A DNA stretch of 58,765 nucleotides from Candidatus Gastranaerophilales bacterium (GCA_944326685.1 CALVEV010000033.1:1-58765); one strand, 5' to 3'. Counted from the stretch's first letter, positions 16,936 through 27,394 are shown. A program made the numbers and translations. The notes: a model not told the origin generated them from the sequence alone.

Positions 16936-18219
16936 TTACCTCCTAAAGCTACATTTAATTCCTAAAATTTTAATGATAATGTGTGTATTATTGCTTTTTA
17001 TATAAAATAGTTTATTGTTTTGTAATATTTCAAATGCTTTTATAAGCTTTAATCCTTCCATTGAAAATTTATATAGTATTTTTTGAGTATCAAAATTTGA
17101 AATATATGAATAAAATAAAGGATTTGAATAAGTTTTAAAATATATAGTTAAATAGTCTATTAAATCTTGTTTTTTTAGCCCTGTATTATTATTGATAGTT
17201 TTATTAAATGAATCTTTAATACAATTAATTAAATTATTATTTATGTTTACTAAAAAAGGTCCATTTCCATGAGTTACAGGTAATAAATTTAAACTAATAT
17301 CTACATAATTGACTTTATATTTTTTAGCTTCATCAATAATTAATTGTGCGTAATTTATAATATCAAATCGATTTAAGATAATAGCATTTATGTTATTATT
17401 AGCAAATAATAAATTATGACAGGCTGAACCGTTTAATGCTGCGAAATATTTTGCACCTTTTATTAATGATATTTGTTCTTGTAACGATAATTTTTCAGGA
17501 TAAAATATTTTGAATCCAAGTTTTTTGAAAACTTTTTCTATTCTTTCTTCTCCAATTGTGTTTTGATTCCATGTCATTTTTCTTCTTGAAAAATAAATTT
17601 TATCATATTTGGCTGGTTTTATTTTTTTTCTTATGTATTCAAATGGCAACAAGAATTCTTTTGTATAAGAATAACCAAGAATGCTTGAATATTCGGGAAC
17701 TATTACTTGTTTAAATTGAGTGGGTTTATCAAGTAAAATTATTTTATCATTAATTTCTAACAAATCAAAAAATAATTTTTGAAATGGATGTATGTAATTA
17801 TCAGATTTATTTTTAGGTATAAATACAAGTTTAAGATTAGGATATTTATTTTTATTTTCTAAATACCACCATAATCTTGTAGTTGCTTCAAGCATAAAAT
17901 GTCCGTAGTGTCCAACAATTGCTCCAGCATACATTACAATGTCATCTGAATAATCAATATTAAAATTGTTATAAGTTTCGTACCCTCTTGTATTTGTTGC
18001 AATATTATTATTATAAAATCTATATAATCCCGAGTTTTCAACGAAATTAAAATTAGAATCTACAACTCCTCCTAATAGGCTTTTGTTTTCGTTTTTAAAT
18101 GGTAAAATAATTCCATGTTCAATAAATTCTACCTTTAATTGATTATGTTCTATACATCTATTTGATAATGCATCTAAATATTCTTCTTGTTTATTTTTAT
18201 CTAAATAAAATTTATACAT
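16936..18219 (-). CDS. Glycosyltransferase family 61 (DUF563) protein
   Basis: A 427-residue GT61-like protein. Landmarks are AGAIVGHYGHFMLEATTRLW near 95, KIYFSRRK near 205, and AKYFAALNGSACHNLLFA near 255, the nucleotide-sugar-binding part of the DUF563 family. Relatives transfer pentose or hexose units in capsule and cell-wall glycans. The C-terminus ends in HIIIKILGIKCSFRR, the anchor-like motif seen across this operon. The sugar is unknown. Confidence 0.85.
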   Translation of the reverse strand: MYKFYLDKNKQEEYLDALSNRCIEHNQLKVEFIEHGIILPFKNENKSLLGGVVDSNFNFVENSGLYRFYNNNIATNTRGYETYNNFNIDYSDDIVMYAGAIVGHYGHFMLEATTRLWWYLENKNKYPNLKLVFIPKNKSDNYIHPFQKLFFDLLEINDKIILLDKPTQFKQVIVPEYSSILGYSYTKEFLLPFEYIRKKIKPAKYDKIYFSRRKMTWNQNTIGEERIEKVFKKLGFKIFYPEKLSLQEQISLIKGAKYFAALNGSACHNLLFANNNINAIILNRFDIINYAQLIIDEAKKYKVNYVDISLNLLPVTHGNGPFLVNINNNLINCIKDSFNKTINNNTGLKKQDLIDYLTIYFKTYSNPLFYSYISNFDTQKILYKFSMEGLKLIKAFEILQNNKLFYIKSNNTHIIIKILGIKCSFRR

Positions 18220-18240
18220 TTATTTTACCCTTCTTACTAT

Positions 18241-19392
18241 TTATTTAAAATTATGTTGAATTTCATTTTTATCTAAGAATGCGATATAATTTTCTAAAAG
18301 TTTATTATAATTTTTATTCATCAGAGTATAATCACTTTCTTCATAAAATTTTTGAAGATTAAAATTTTCTGCATTCATTTTATCTATTCTTATATACGGG
18401 ATATTAAATAAATCACACATTTCAACCAATCTAGAATCATGAGCAATTACCATTGCAGGAATACCTTGTTTTAAGGCAATAATTGATCCATGTATTCTCA
18501 TTCCAAAAACAAAATCTCTTGTTTTAATAAAATCTTCCCATTTATTTATGTTTAAAAATATTTCAAATAGATTTTGTACTTTATTATTAAATAGCATATC
18601 TTTATAAGATATTCCAAACATTTTCTTTATATATTTCATTGAAGGTTTTATATCTTTGATGCATTTTAGTCCTGTACCAAAATAATTATTAGCAAAGAAA
18701 TAATAAGGTAATATTTTAAATTCATTTTGTATAATATATTTAGGTTTTTTAAATTTAAAAGCTTCTGAAATGATTTTATGTGCCCAAGTATTTTTTTCTG
18801 CTGTTGTCGCAAAACATATTGGATTTAATCCTAGTGACCATGCTTTTTTCATTATTTGAGGTTGATTATAACCATTTACAAAGTATGAAGTACATCCTAT
18901 ATTCTCAACATTTTTAATCCCTAATTCGTGTAATACATTATATGTAAATTCTCCTCTTACACCAATTGAAACAGACTTAGAAGATACTAAATGTGCAAAT
19001 TTTTTTGCTTCAGGAATTAAGTTTTCGGCATATTTTTTAGGATTTTTCATTTCATCAAGTGTTGCTTGTGCTCCAAGACTCATAACTAATGTTTGACAAG
19101 CATTTTTTGATAATGTATCTGTTAGGCTAGTTAGAACTTCTTTGCAATGATTTGCTAATATATTTGCAGGTAATAAAATATAGCAATTATTATCATTATT
19201 CCAAATATCAGTCCTCCCAATAGTTTTTTCAATATCTAACATTGGTATATTTAAAGATGTATATGTGCAAAAAATTTCATTACCGGTATTATTAACAAAC
19301 TTTTGCCAGTATGGTTGAGCTAATAATTTTACATCTTGGCATTTCCCAAAATAATTTTTATATCCAAATACTATTTTTTCCTTTTGATTCAT
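18241..19392 (-). CDS. Polysaccharide pyruvyl transferase family protein
   Basis: A 383-residue second PF04230 member, with GVRGEFTYNVL in the middle and FVFGMRIHGSIIALKQGIPAM as the C-terminal nucleotide-binding motif. The ATG at 19392 is preferred over one seven codons earlier: it has AGAAGAA upstream and forms an ATGA overlap with the stop of the preceding gene, so translation is coupled. Confidence 0.83.
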   Translation of the reverse strand: MNQKEKIVFGYKNYFGKCQDVKLLAQPYWQKFVNNTGNEIFCTYTSLNIPMLDIEKTIGRTDIWNNDNNCYILLPANILANHCKEVLTSLTDTLSKNACQTLVMSLGAQATLDEMKNPKKYAENLIPEAKKFAHLVSSKSVSIGVRGEFTYNVLHELGIKNVENIGCTSYFVNGYNQPQIMKKAWSLGLNPICFATTAEKNTWAHKIISEAFKFKKPKYIIQNEFKILPYYFFANNYFGTGLKCIKDIKPSMKYIKKMFGISYKDMLFNNKVQNLFEIFLNINKWEDFIKTRDFVFGMRIHGSIIALKQGIPAMVIAHDSRLVEMCDLFNIPYIRIDKMNAENFNLQKFYEESDYTLMNKNYNKLLENYIAFLDKNEIQHNFK

Positions 19393-20189
19393 GATTCTTC
19401 TTTTACTCCACATAAATGATAATTTTCTTGTAAGACTTTTTCGATTGTTATTATTGATTCCCCATTTTCATCTTTATATGTATAACTATGATTTGATGTA
19501 TATATTGCACAGTTATTATTGTATTCATATTTAATCTGCATAAATTTCATATTTTTATTATGTTGGAATGCAATAAGCATAATAGATTTATTAGGGAATT
19601 TTTTTTGTAATTTTTTCAAATTTTTTTGTAAAAGAGTTAATGTAATTTTAAAATTTTTATCTTCTAAACTTTTACCAAACATATTTTGCATATAAATAAA
19701 ACATATTTTATTATTATGCTCAATATCATTATATAATCTAATAATACGCCTTTTATATTTATTATAAAATTCTTTATATGACTCTTCTGGTGTTTTTGTT
19801 TTGATGAAATCGTGTCCCCAAATAATTGAATTTTTATTATTTGTAACTAAATAAAAATTACTATTGTTATTATCTTCAAAACTTAAATCATTAAAATTCG
19901 CAAAATCATCAAAATTATTTATAATACAATCAATACAAAAACTCATCATGTCAAAAAATTTGATTTTAGATATGATCCAATCAAATGGGTATGATGATTT
20001 CCTTAATTTTAATTTATTTAATTGCATTGCAGTATGACATCTATAACCAATTGGTATAAATATTTGTATATTTTTAATATTATTAGATTTTTGAATGGTA
20101 AAATCTAATATTTTTTTTAAGTACTTATCTTTTTTATAAATTTTATATTTTAACTTATAAATAAATAATTTTATTTTCTTTAGTTTCAT
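19389..20189 (-). CDS. DUF1796-type putative papain-like cysteine peptidase
   Basis: A 266-residue protein. After a basic leader it contains FIPIGYRCHTAMQLNKLKLR followed by SSYPFDWIISK, the hallmark of DUF1796 (PF08795), annotated as papain-like cysteine peptidases: a Cys in GYRC, later a His-Asp region IIWGHDF and a further His near NHSY. Members often sit in glycan or capsule loci. True activity is uncertain; it may process or modify a glycan rather than a protein. It overlaps its upstream and downstream genes by 4 bases each (ATGA). Confidence 0.7.
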   Translation of the reverse strand: MKLKKIKLFIYKLKYKIYKKDKYLKKILDFTIQKSNNIKNIQIFIPIGYRCHTAMQLNKLKLRKSSYPFDWIISKIKFFDMMSFCIDCIINNFDDFANFNDLSFEDNNNSNFYLVTNNKNSIIWGHDFIKTKTPEESYKEFYNKYKRRIIRLYNDIEHNNKICFIYMQNMFGKSLEDKNFKITLTLLQKNLKKLQKKFPNKSIMLIAFQHNKNMKFMQIKYEYNNNCAIYTSNHSYTYKDENGESIITIEKVLQENYHLCGVKEES

Positions 20190-21856
20190 TTATTTTTTCT
20201 CGCAATACAAATAATTGTATAACCTTCTTCTGTTCCTTTTTTAAGAACCTTTTCACCCATATTTTTATATTGGTAATAATATTCAATTACTGTTAACCCA
20301 CAAGATTCTAATAAATTTGTTATATCTTCCGTTGTATAATGTCTTACATGAAATGGGACTATTAATGGATTATATGGAAATATTGTTTGATTTGGGACAG
20401 AACAAATAAATTCCCCATCATCTTTTAAATTGTTAATTATTTTTGATATAAATAATTTATCTTCTTTTATATGTTCTATAGTCTCAAAAGAAATAATTTT
20501 ATCGTATTTTTTATCAAAAGAAACTTCTATTGCATTGGCACATTTATATGATAAGTTTTCTTTTGCAAAAATTTTATTTGCAAAAGAAATTGACGGTTGA
20601 TTTATATCTACTCCCAAAACTGATTTTGCTTTTTTAGCAATTTGTGCAGAGCCATAACCAACCCCACAAGCGATATCTAATACATCATCATTTTCATTTA
20701 TATAATTTTCTACAAAATGATATCTTTCGTAATGATCAATAGGAGCTTCATTTGGTTCAAAAACAACAACTCTTTCAGTTTGATAATTTTGTGTAAGTTG
20801 TAATCCACTCATATATCTAAATATTGTATTTACACCATTATTTATACAATATAAAGGATGCTCTTGCCATTTTACCTGATGATAACACTTATCTATATCT
20901 TGTCTTATTTCATTTAAAATATTCTTGATTCGATATTTTTTGATTCTTATACCTAATATTGTAGTTATTTGATATTCAGGAGTTTTTGTTCTGGAATATA
21001 TATAGCTTAAAGCTTTCATGAATCGTATTTTTAAATAATCTTTTTTCCAAGGAGTTTGTTTTAAATAGTTATAATATAGTTTTCTAAATTTATTTTGACA
21101 TTTATAATTCCAAGGCTTATATTTGTGTGTAAAATGTACAAGTTTGGGATTTTCTAAAGCTACGTTCTTCTCATTTTCATTTATTAAATATGCTTCAGCT
21201 TCAAATAATATATCATGTTGTAAATTCCAACATAATGGTATATATCTAATATTGTACATTAAAACTTCATTTATAATGTCTTGATCTTGGAATATTATTT
21301 CTCTTTTAGGATTAAGTGCATATTCAAATAATTTACTTTCAATATTATCCTCTCGCCATTTTTTAGTGTTTATAAGTAAGACACCAGCATTTATGTAATA
21401 ATAGCTTCCAAGTATTTCTAAACGTTCTTTATGATGATGATTAAAAACTTCTGGAATTCCACCAACATAGTAATCATCTATATTAGTATTATAAAGTTCT
21501 GATATATCTGAATTAACAACAATATCACAATCTAAATATAATACTTTATCAAGATTGGGTAATAAAGATGGGATTTTAAACCTATAATATGTTGGTAGTG
21601 TAATATATTTTACATAACCCGTCATAGGACATTTTTTAAAATCATCAGGATTTATTTCTAAATATTCAATAGAAAAATCTCTGATAGTACTTTTTAAAGA
21701 ATTGAGTTTTGATTTATTTGAATCACTTATACCACCGTCAAGAACATAAAAATTATAAGTGTCATTTATATTAGAGTTCTTAAGAATAGAAGTAATTGCA
21801 ACTCCCATATGCTTTGCATAATTATTATCACTTGAAAAACATATATTTATAATCAT
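20186..21856 (-). CDS. GT8 glycosyltransferase fused to SAM methyltransferase
   Basis: A 556-residue bifunctional protein. Residues 1-275 are an intact GT8 domain: start INICFSSDNNYAKHMGVAI, VLYLDCDIVV (DxD near 105), YINAGVLLINTKKWR, QDQDIIN and HFTHKYKPWN. A linker contains ITTILGIRIKKYRIK. The C-terminal methyltransferase-11 domain shows DVLDIACGVGYGSAQIA, VLGVDIN and IISFETIEHI. GT8 enzymes are retaining galactosyl or glucosyl transferases. The fused methyltransferase suggests transfer of a sugar followed by its methylation, or chain capping. Confidence 0.9.
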   Translation of the reverse strand: MIINICFSSDNNYAKHMGVAITSILKNSNINDTYNFYVLDGGISDSNKSKLNSLKSTIRDFSIEYLEINPDDFKKCPMTGYVKYITLPTYYRFKIPSLLPNLDKVLYLDCDIVVNSDISELYNTNIDDYYVGGIPEVFNHHHKERLEILGSYYYINAGVLLINTKKWREDNIESKLFEYALNPKREIIFQDQDIINEVLMYNIRYIPLCWNLQHDILFEAEAYLINENEKNVALENPKLVHFTHKYKPWNYKCQNKFRKLYYNYLKQTPWKKDYLKIRFMKALSYIYSRTKTPEYQITTILGIRIKKYRIKNILNEIRQDIDKCYHQVKWQEHPLYCINNGVNTIFRYMSGLQLTQNYQTERVVVFEPNEAPIDHYERYHFVENYINENDDVLDIACGVGYGSAQIAKKAKSVLGVDINQPSISFANKIFAKENLSYKCANAIEVSFDKKYDKIISFETIEHIKEDKLFISKIINNLKDDGEFICSVPNQTIFPYNPLIVPFHVRHYTTEDITNLLESCGLTVIEYYYQYKNMGEKVLKKGTEEGYTIICIARKNK

Positions 21857-21871
21857 GTTAATCCTTCCTTT

Positions 21872-23878
21872 TTATATAATTTTATTACCCAATATATATA
21901 TTGATTTTTCTTTTGAATTAAATCTTATTTTTATTATTTTTTTCCTTAAATTAAATAGTTGATTAATCAAAAATAAAATTTTTCTAATATAAAATCTGTT
22001 TAATTTAAATAAATATTTCCAATAATAATTATTTAAACCAAAATTAAACTCAATATCGTTCCATGGTTTAAGATGCCCTACATAATGGATTATCGTTGCA
22101 TTATATCCTATTTTATTGAATTCTTTTGTATTTCCAAATTCTAATTTTGAAACTTGTGCATTATATTCTTCTGGCAAATAAAGAATTTTTTCTTGTAAAA
22201 CAACATTTAAAACATCTTGATCCTGCCATTTTATCTTATCTTGATTATTTATTGTCCAATCAAATAATCTTTGCGTAACGTTATCTTTTCGCCATAAATC
22301 AAGATTTATTAATAAAACTCCAGCATTAACATATTTATTTAAACTTAGACGTTCACAATTTTCTTTTTCATAGCTATCTATAACCCCAGCAATGTAATAA
22401 TTATTAATATTAGTTTTATACAATCCAGAGAGTGATTTGTTCACTATAGTGTCACAATCCAGATATAGTACTTTATCAAAATCACAGATTTCTGGCAATA
22501 TAAAGCGATAATAAGTAGTCAAAGAATTAATATGAAAAGTATCAATAGTTAATGGACAATTTTTAAATACCTCATTATTTACATCAATAAATTTTATTTT
22601 TGAATTTTGTGGCAATATTAGCTCAATATAACGTTTAGTCCTAGGCTTGATGTTTTCATTTAAAATTACTATATTAAAATTTTCATTAGGATTTTTATTT
22701 ACAAATATTGATTTAAGTGTGGAACATAGATGTTGAACATATCTTTCATTACAAGCAAAACATAAATTATAATAATTAATAGGGCTACTAATCATATATT
22801 TTTTTATATAATATTTTAATCCCAAAATTTTTATTCTTTTCTCTTCTTTGTTCCAGCGAATACTAAATAAATTCTGACGGAATTTTTTGAATTTTAGTTT
22901 GAGTTTTTTTATCTTAAACTTTTTATAAAACTTTGGTAAATTTGTCTTAGCTAATATCAAACTTTTCTTTAAACGCGTTTTCATAAATGAACAATTTTGG
23001 ATTATATCCATATCCATTCTTGAAGTCATTTTTTCTATCTCTGAAAAAACATCTCTTATTTCTTCTTTTGAATAGTTTTTACCTAAAACTATTTGTATAT
23101 ATGCTAGTTCTCGCATATATAAAGCTGCTAAACAATTCTTATCACTAATATTATTTTCATCTAACCACTTATGTATTTCATCACTTCGTTTAAATGGAAT
23201 TGTCCAATCTTTTAAATCCTCTGATTCGTTTTCATTAACTCTTCGCCAATAATAATAGGCATCTGATGTATAATTTATTCTTTCTGCTAAGCACATTGTT
23301 TGAACTTGGAACGGATTATCTGTCCAACCTGCTCCTGGAGCTTCTACAAAACGAATATTGTGTTTATTTAAAAATTCTTTTTTATAAATACAACTCCAAA
23401 TACTTGGATGATAATGCAAAAAATATGGATATTCTTTTATTGTAAAACTTTTATCTTCTGGAATAAAATCATTCCATTCAACTTGTTTACAGCAAACTTT
23501 TTCTTTTGATTGCAAATTATCATAGAATCCTGATTTTACAATATCTGAGTTATACTGTTTTGCAATATTATATAAATCTTCAAACATTTTGGAATCAATA
23601 TAATCATCAGGTTCAATAATAGAAATATATTCTCCAGTAGCTCTTTCTAAACCGACATTACAACTCTGACCATAACCACCATTTTGTTTATGGATTGCAA
23701 CTATTCTTGAATCTTTTTTTGCATATTCATCAATAATTTGAGGACATTCATCTTTGCCTCCATCGTCAATGAGTAGAATTTCCATATCAGTAAATGTTTG
23801 AGATAAAATACTATCTAAACATTCTCTCAAATACTTTTCTACTCCATATATTGGTACTATTACACTAATTTTTGCCAA
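21872..23878 (-). CDS. GT2-GT8 bifunctional glycosyltransferase
   Basis: A 668-residue protein. The GT2 (GT-A) domain covers residues 1 to about 340: ISVIVPIYGVEKYLRECLDS, LLIDDGGKD, NGGYGQSCNVGLERA and SIIEPDDYI. A link with RIKILGLKYYIKK follows. The GT8 domain (about 370-640) has VLYLDCDTIV near 468, YVNAGVLLINLDLWR and HYVGHLKPWN. Two transferases in one chain probably add two successive residues. It starts with TTG directly after the stop of the upstream gene, with GGATAGGA as ribosome binding site. The C-terminus ends in another ILG motif (SIYILGNKII). Confidence 0.9.
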   Translation of the reverse strand: MAKISVIVPIYGVEKYLRECLDSILSQTFTDMEILLIDDGGKDECPQIIDEYAKKDSRIVAIHKQNGGYGQSCNVGLERATGEYISIIEPDDYIDSKMFEDLYNIAKQYNSDIVKSGFYDNLQSKEKVCCKQVEWNDFIPEDKSFTIKEYPYFLHYHPSIWSCIYKKEFLNKHNIRFVEAPGAGWTDNPFQVQTMCLAERINYTSDAYYYWRRVNENESEDLKDWTIPFKRSDEIHKWLDENNISDKNCLAALYMRELAYIQIVLGKNYSKEEIRDVFSEIEKMTSRMDMDIIQNCSFMKTRLKKSLILAKTNLPKFYKKFKIKKLKLKFKKFRQNLFSIRWNKEEKRIKILGLKYYIKKYMISSPINYYNLCFACNERYVQHLCSTLKSIFVNKNPNENFNIVILNENIKPRTKRYIELILPQNSKIKFIDVNNEVFKNCPLTIDTFHINSLTTYYRFILPEICDFDKVLYLDCDTIVNKSLSGLYKTNINNYYIAGVIDSYEKENCERLSLNKYVNAGVLLINLDLWRKDNVTQRLFDWTINNQDKIKWQDQDVLNVVLQEKILYLPEEYNAQVSKLEFGNTKEFNKIGYNATIIHYVGHLKPWNDIEFNFGLNNYYWKYLFKLNRFYIRKILFLINQLFNLRKKIIKIRFNSKEKSIYILGNKII

Positions 23879-24955
23879 CTATCCTATCCTCAATATCTGT
23901 TTCCCAAATACTACTACGCTTACTCGGGATGGGTTTATTTTTACTGATAATAATTTCCTTCGTTTCTCCCTTAGTAAATTTTTTTTCATATGTCTTTGAT
24001 AAATTTTATAAAATTTCTGTTTATTATTTATCAAGCACAATACTTCTTTCTTTTTATTTCTTGAAAAGAAATATTCTCCTAAAACCCTCGTATCATATAA
24101 TTCTTTGAATTTTTGAGAAAATTCATCAATAAATCCTTCTACATATTTTTCATCAATTCTCAACATTGTTGCAAAATATGCGCGATACTGAATTGCATAA
24201 ACATATTCTTGAAACTCTCTTGCAATATCTTGATGAGATTTCATAAATCGTTCCACTTCGTTATACTCATCACATATTGCATAAACTTTTTCCTTACTTC
24301 TGACTGATGAATTTATATTATCTTGTCGATAATAAACATAAGCTTTTGGAGTTAAAACAACTCTTTTAGCACTCATCATTACCTTGAAATTGAATGAAGT
24401 GTCTTGATAACTTGCTCCTTTTGTTTCTAAAAATCTTATATCATGTTTTGCTAAAAATTCTCTTTTATATATTGCACTCCATATTGAAGATTGAATTTTT
24501 AATAAAGATTTGTCTTCTTTTGCATTGGTAAGTTTATTAGTCTTTTTTACTGCAATTCTGCCTTGTTTAATTGATATATCTTTTGATGTCCAATAATTAT
24601 ACCAATCAGATTTTACAACCTCTGCATCAAATTCTTTAGCTAGGTTATACAAATCCATAAACATGTGTCTATCGGCAAAATCATCAGATTCTAATATCCC
24701 GATATATTCCCCTCGTGCATTATTCAAGCCAATATTCATCGAATGTCCATAACCTGAATTGGTCTTGTTAATAACTTGGATACGTTTGTCTTTTGCACGA
24801 TATTCTTCTAAAATCTCAGCACATGAATCTGTAGAACCATCATTAATACATATAATCTCTATATCATCTAAAGTCTGGCATATTAAACTATCTAAGCACT
24901 CTCTTAGATAGTTCTCTACATTATATATTGGTACTAAAATTGAAACTTTTGGCAT
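23879..24955 (-). CDS. Glycosyltransferase family 2 protein
   Basis: A 358-residue GT-A enzyme: VSILVPIYNVENYLRECLDS, IICINDGSTD, NSGYGHSMNIGLNNARGEYI and ILESDDFAD (DxD-like). It probably transfers a hexose such as Galf or Gal, since it is translationally coupled to glf by a one-base overlap. A basic C-terminal region ends in SVVVFGKQILRIG, again the cluster's short terminal motif. Close in sequence to the GT2 half of the next gene, suggesting duplication. Confidence 0.9.
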   Translation of the reverse strand: MPKVSILVPIYNVENYLRECLDSLICQTLDDIEIICINDGSTDSCAEILEEYRAKDKRIQVINKTNSGYGHSMNIGLNNARGEYIGILESDDFADRHMFMDLYNLAKEFDAEVVKSDWYNYWTSKDISIKQGRIAVKKTNKLTNAKEDKSLLKIQSSIWSAIYKREFLAKHDIRFLETKGASYQDTSFNFKVMMSAKRVVLTPKAYVYYRQDNINSSVRSKEKVYAICDEYNEVERFMKSHQDIAREFQEYVYAIQYRAYFATMLRIDEKYVEGFIDEFSQKFKELYDTRVLGEYFFSRNKKKEVLCLINNKQKFYKIYQRHMKKNLLREKRRKLLSVKINPSRVSVVVFGKQILRIG

Positions 24956-26055
24956 TAAGCAATCTCCTCAAATAATTCAATCGCTCTTAAGATTGCTTTA
25001 TCCATATCATAGTATTTGTAATCTCCCAAACGTCCTAAGAAATAAACATTATTCAACCTTTTTGATTTTTCTAAATACTTGTTATAAAGCTCGGTATTCT
25101 CATCTTTTGGAATAGGGTAGTATCTTTCATTCTTTCCTAGGTCAAAAAATTCTGAATACTCTTTTGCTATAACTGTTTTGTCTGATTTATCGTTTAAATA
25201 ATGTTTGTATTCATGTATCCTTGTAAAATCATAGTTGCAAGGATAATTAACTACAGAATTCTTTTGATAAAATTCTCTATCATATTCTTCAAATTTAAAA
25301 TTAACACTTCTATATGGTAGTTGTCCTAATTCATAATCAAAGTATTCATCTATAGCACCTGTATAAAAAACTCTATCAAAATTTTCTGTTATATCTTTAT
25401 AATCAGTGTTTAATCTAACCTCAATATTTGGATGATTTAACATATTTTCAACAAGTTTTGTATAACCTTCTAACGGAATACCTTGATATTTATCTTGGAA
25501 ATATCTATCATCTTTACTCAAATACACAGGAACTCTTGCTGTTACTGCTCCATCAACATCATTTGGACTTACTCCCCATTGTTTGGTGGTATAGTGCAAG
25601 AAAACTTTTTCGTATACATAATTTGCTAAAAATTTTAAATCTTCATCATCTTGTTTTTGGAACTCTAATATTGGAACTTTTTTGTTATACTCAAATTTTT
25701 CCAAAAGTTTTTCTTCCAACCTTTTTGCCATTGTTTGTGGAAAAACATCATAAAGAGTATTGAAATTAAATGGAATTGTTGTTTCAATTCCATCAATAAT
25801 TGCAATAACTTTATGCATATATTGGTTAAAATCCCCAAATTGTTTTATAAAATTCCAAACTTTTTCATTATTTGTATGAAAAATATGTGAGCCATATTTG
25901 TGAATCATTATTCCATTTGTATCTCGGTAATCATAACAATTTCCTGCAATATGGTCTTTTTTATCAATAACTAGGACAGTTTCATTTAACTTAGTTGCAA
26001 TTAAATTTGCAATTACTGCTCCTGAAAATCCTGCTCCAACTACTAAACTCTTCAT
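24955..26055 (-). CDS. glf: UDP-galactopyranose mutase
   Basis: A 366-residue flavoenzyme that converts UDP-Galp to UDP-Galf. The FAD-binding Rossmann motif is VVGAGFSGAVIA at the N-terminus, followed by VIDKKDHIAGNCYDY and HKYGSHIFHT; the substrate region includes YTGAIDEYFDY and GRLGDYKYYDMD. Full family length. It is the first gene of the minus-strand operon, so the surface glycan probably contains galactofuranose. A 160-base AT-rich gap upstream should hold the promoter; a TATATT-like box is visible but no clear -35. Confidence 0.96.
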   Translation of the reverse strand: MKSLVVGAGFSGAVIANLIATKLNETVLVIDKKDHIAGNCYDYRDTNGIMIHKYGSHIFHTNNEKVWNFIKQFGDFNQYMHKVIAIIDGIETTIPFNFNTLYDVFPQTMAKRLEEKLLEKFEYNKKVPILEFQKQDDEDLKFLANYVYEKVFLHYTTKQWGVSPNDVDGAVTARVPVYLSKDDRYFQDKYQGIPLEGYTKLVENMLNHPNIEVRLNTDYKDITENFDRVFYTGAIDEYFDYELGQLPYRSVNFKFEEYDREFYQKNSVVNYPCNYDFTRIHEYKHYLNDKSDKTVIAKEYSEFFDLGKNERYYPIPKDENTELYNKYLEKSKRLNNVYFLGRLGDYKYYDMDKAILRAIELFEEIA

Positions 26056-26217
26056 TATAAACTACCACTTTTTCATACGTAATATATGATTTATAATATC
26101 ATATAAAGGACTGAAAACAAGATTTTTATTACAAATTATGTCATATTTTTAGAAAATATATTTAAAAATGGATATACGTTAAAAATTTTTAAAACTAATC
26201 TAAATAATTATTATCCT

Positions 26218-27369
26218 CTACCTTATATATACTCTTGGTAAGCGAACTTTTAATCTGCAAGGTAATTCGTAATTGATAGTTTTAACAATTTTTGCCCAAT
26301 TATCTAACGATAATTCTCTATCGTTTTCATCCAACAAGACTATAATATCTCCCAATTTTGCATCAATCCCTGTTATATCAAACATCATTTGATCCATCGT
26401 GATATTACCAATCTGTCTCACCTTAATTCCATTTATCTTACCATATATCTTATTTGATAATCCTCTTGGTACTCCATCTGCATATCCTATTGGAACTGTC
26501 GCAACTTTTGTTTCTCTATCTGCAATATATGTGTGTCCATAACTAACACCATCATTTACCGGCATGTTGTGGATATTTGTTATTCTGCCCTTCAATCCCA
26601 TTATTGGTTTTAACTTAGGATAAAATCTTAAGCTCTCTGGTAAATCAGGATATAATCCATATAACGATATCCCAATTCTTACCATATTTGAATGTAAATC
26701 ATCAGGATTATATATCATACTACCTGCTGTATTTAATATATGTAAAATTAATCCTTCTCTATTTATCCCACAAATAACCTTATTCCATCTATTAAATTGT
26801 GCTTTTGTCTTTTCTGCATTCTCTGCGTTTGCCAAATGTGTGAAAATACCTTCCAATTCTATAAAATCACAATTCTGAACTCGTTTTATATAATCAATAG
26901 CTTTATCAGGCTGTAAACCAATCCTATTCATGCCTGTATCTAATGTAATATGTGCTTTTACCTTCAATCCAAATCGCTCATATACTTTTTTACAAGCTTC
27001 AATATGATCATCTGTAAATATTGAAATTGATATATTATTCTTTGCTGCTACATCAAATGACCAAACAGGTACAGCTCCTACTACAAGTATATCACAATCA
27101 ATATTTTCAGCTCTTAAATCTAAGCCCTCATCAATCGATGCAACTCCCAACATATCAATTCCTGAAGCCAACATTGTAGGTACTAACATTGCGGCTCCAT
27201 GGCCATAAGCATCAGCTTTTACTATTCCTAATATCTTTTTATCAGATGGGATATTTTTTCTAAATTCTTCAACATTGTGTGCCAAAGAATCTATATTTAC
27301 CTCTACCCACGCGTCTCTATGAATATTTACTTGTGTCTGTCTTGTATTTTTCATACGAAAATTATACAT
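26218..27369 (-). CDS. alr: Alanine racemase
   Basis: A 383-residue PLP enzyme that makes D-alanine for peptidoglycan. The PLP lysine lies in LGIVKADAYGHGA near residue 47 and the second catalytic tyrosine in VSYGHTY. Full length, with a C-terminal beta domain. The start may be the ATG at 27369 or one five codons later; neither has a clear ribosome binding site. It follows fliE across a repeat-rich gap and is probably a separate unit. Confidence 0.96.
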   Translation of the reverse strand: MYNFRMKNTRQTQVNIHRDAWVEVNIDSLAHNVEEFRKNIPSDKKILGIVKADAYGHGAAMLVPTMLASGIDMLGVASIDEGLDLRAENIDCDILVVGAVPVWSFDVAAKNNISISIFTDDHIEACKKVYERFGLKVKAHITLDTGMNRIGLQPDKAIDYIKRVQNCDFIELEGIFTHLANAENAEKTKAQFNRWNKVICGINREGLILHILNTAGSMIYNPDDLHSNMVRIGISLYGLYPDLPESLRFYPKLKPIMGLKGRITNIHNMPVNDGVSYGHTYIADRETKVATVPIGYADGVPRGLSNKIYGKINGIKVRQIGNITMDQMMFDITGIDAKLGDIIVLLDENDRELSLDNWAKIVKTINYELPCRLKVRLPRVYIR

Positions 27370-27394
27370 CGGGGGTAAATTTATATCTAGGGGT

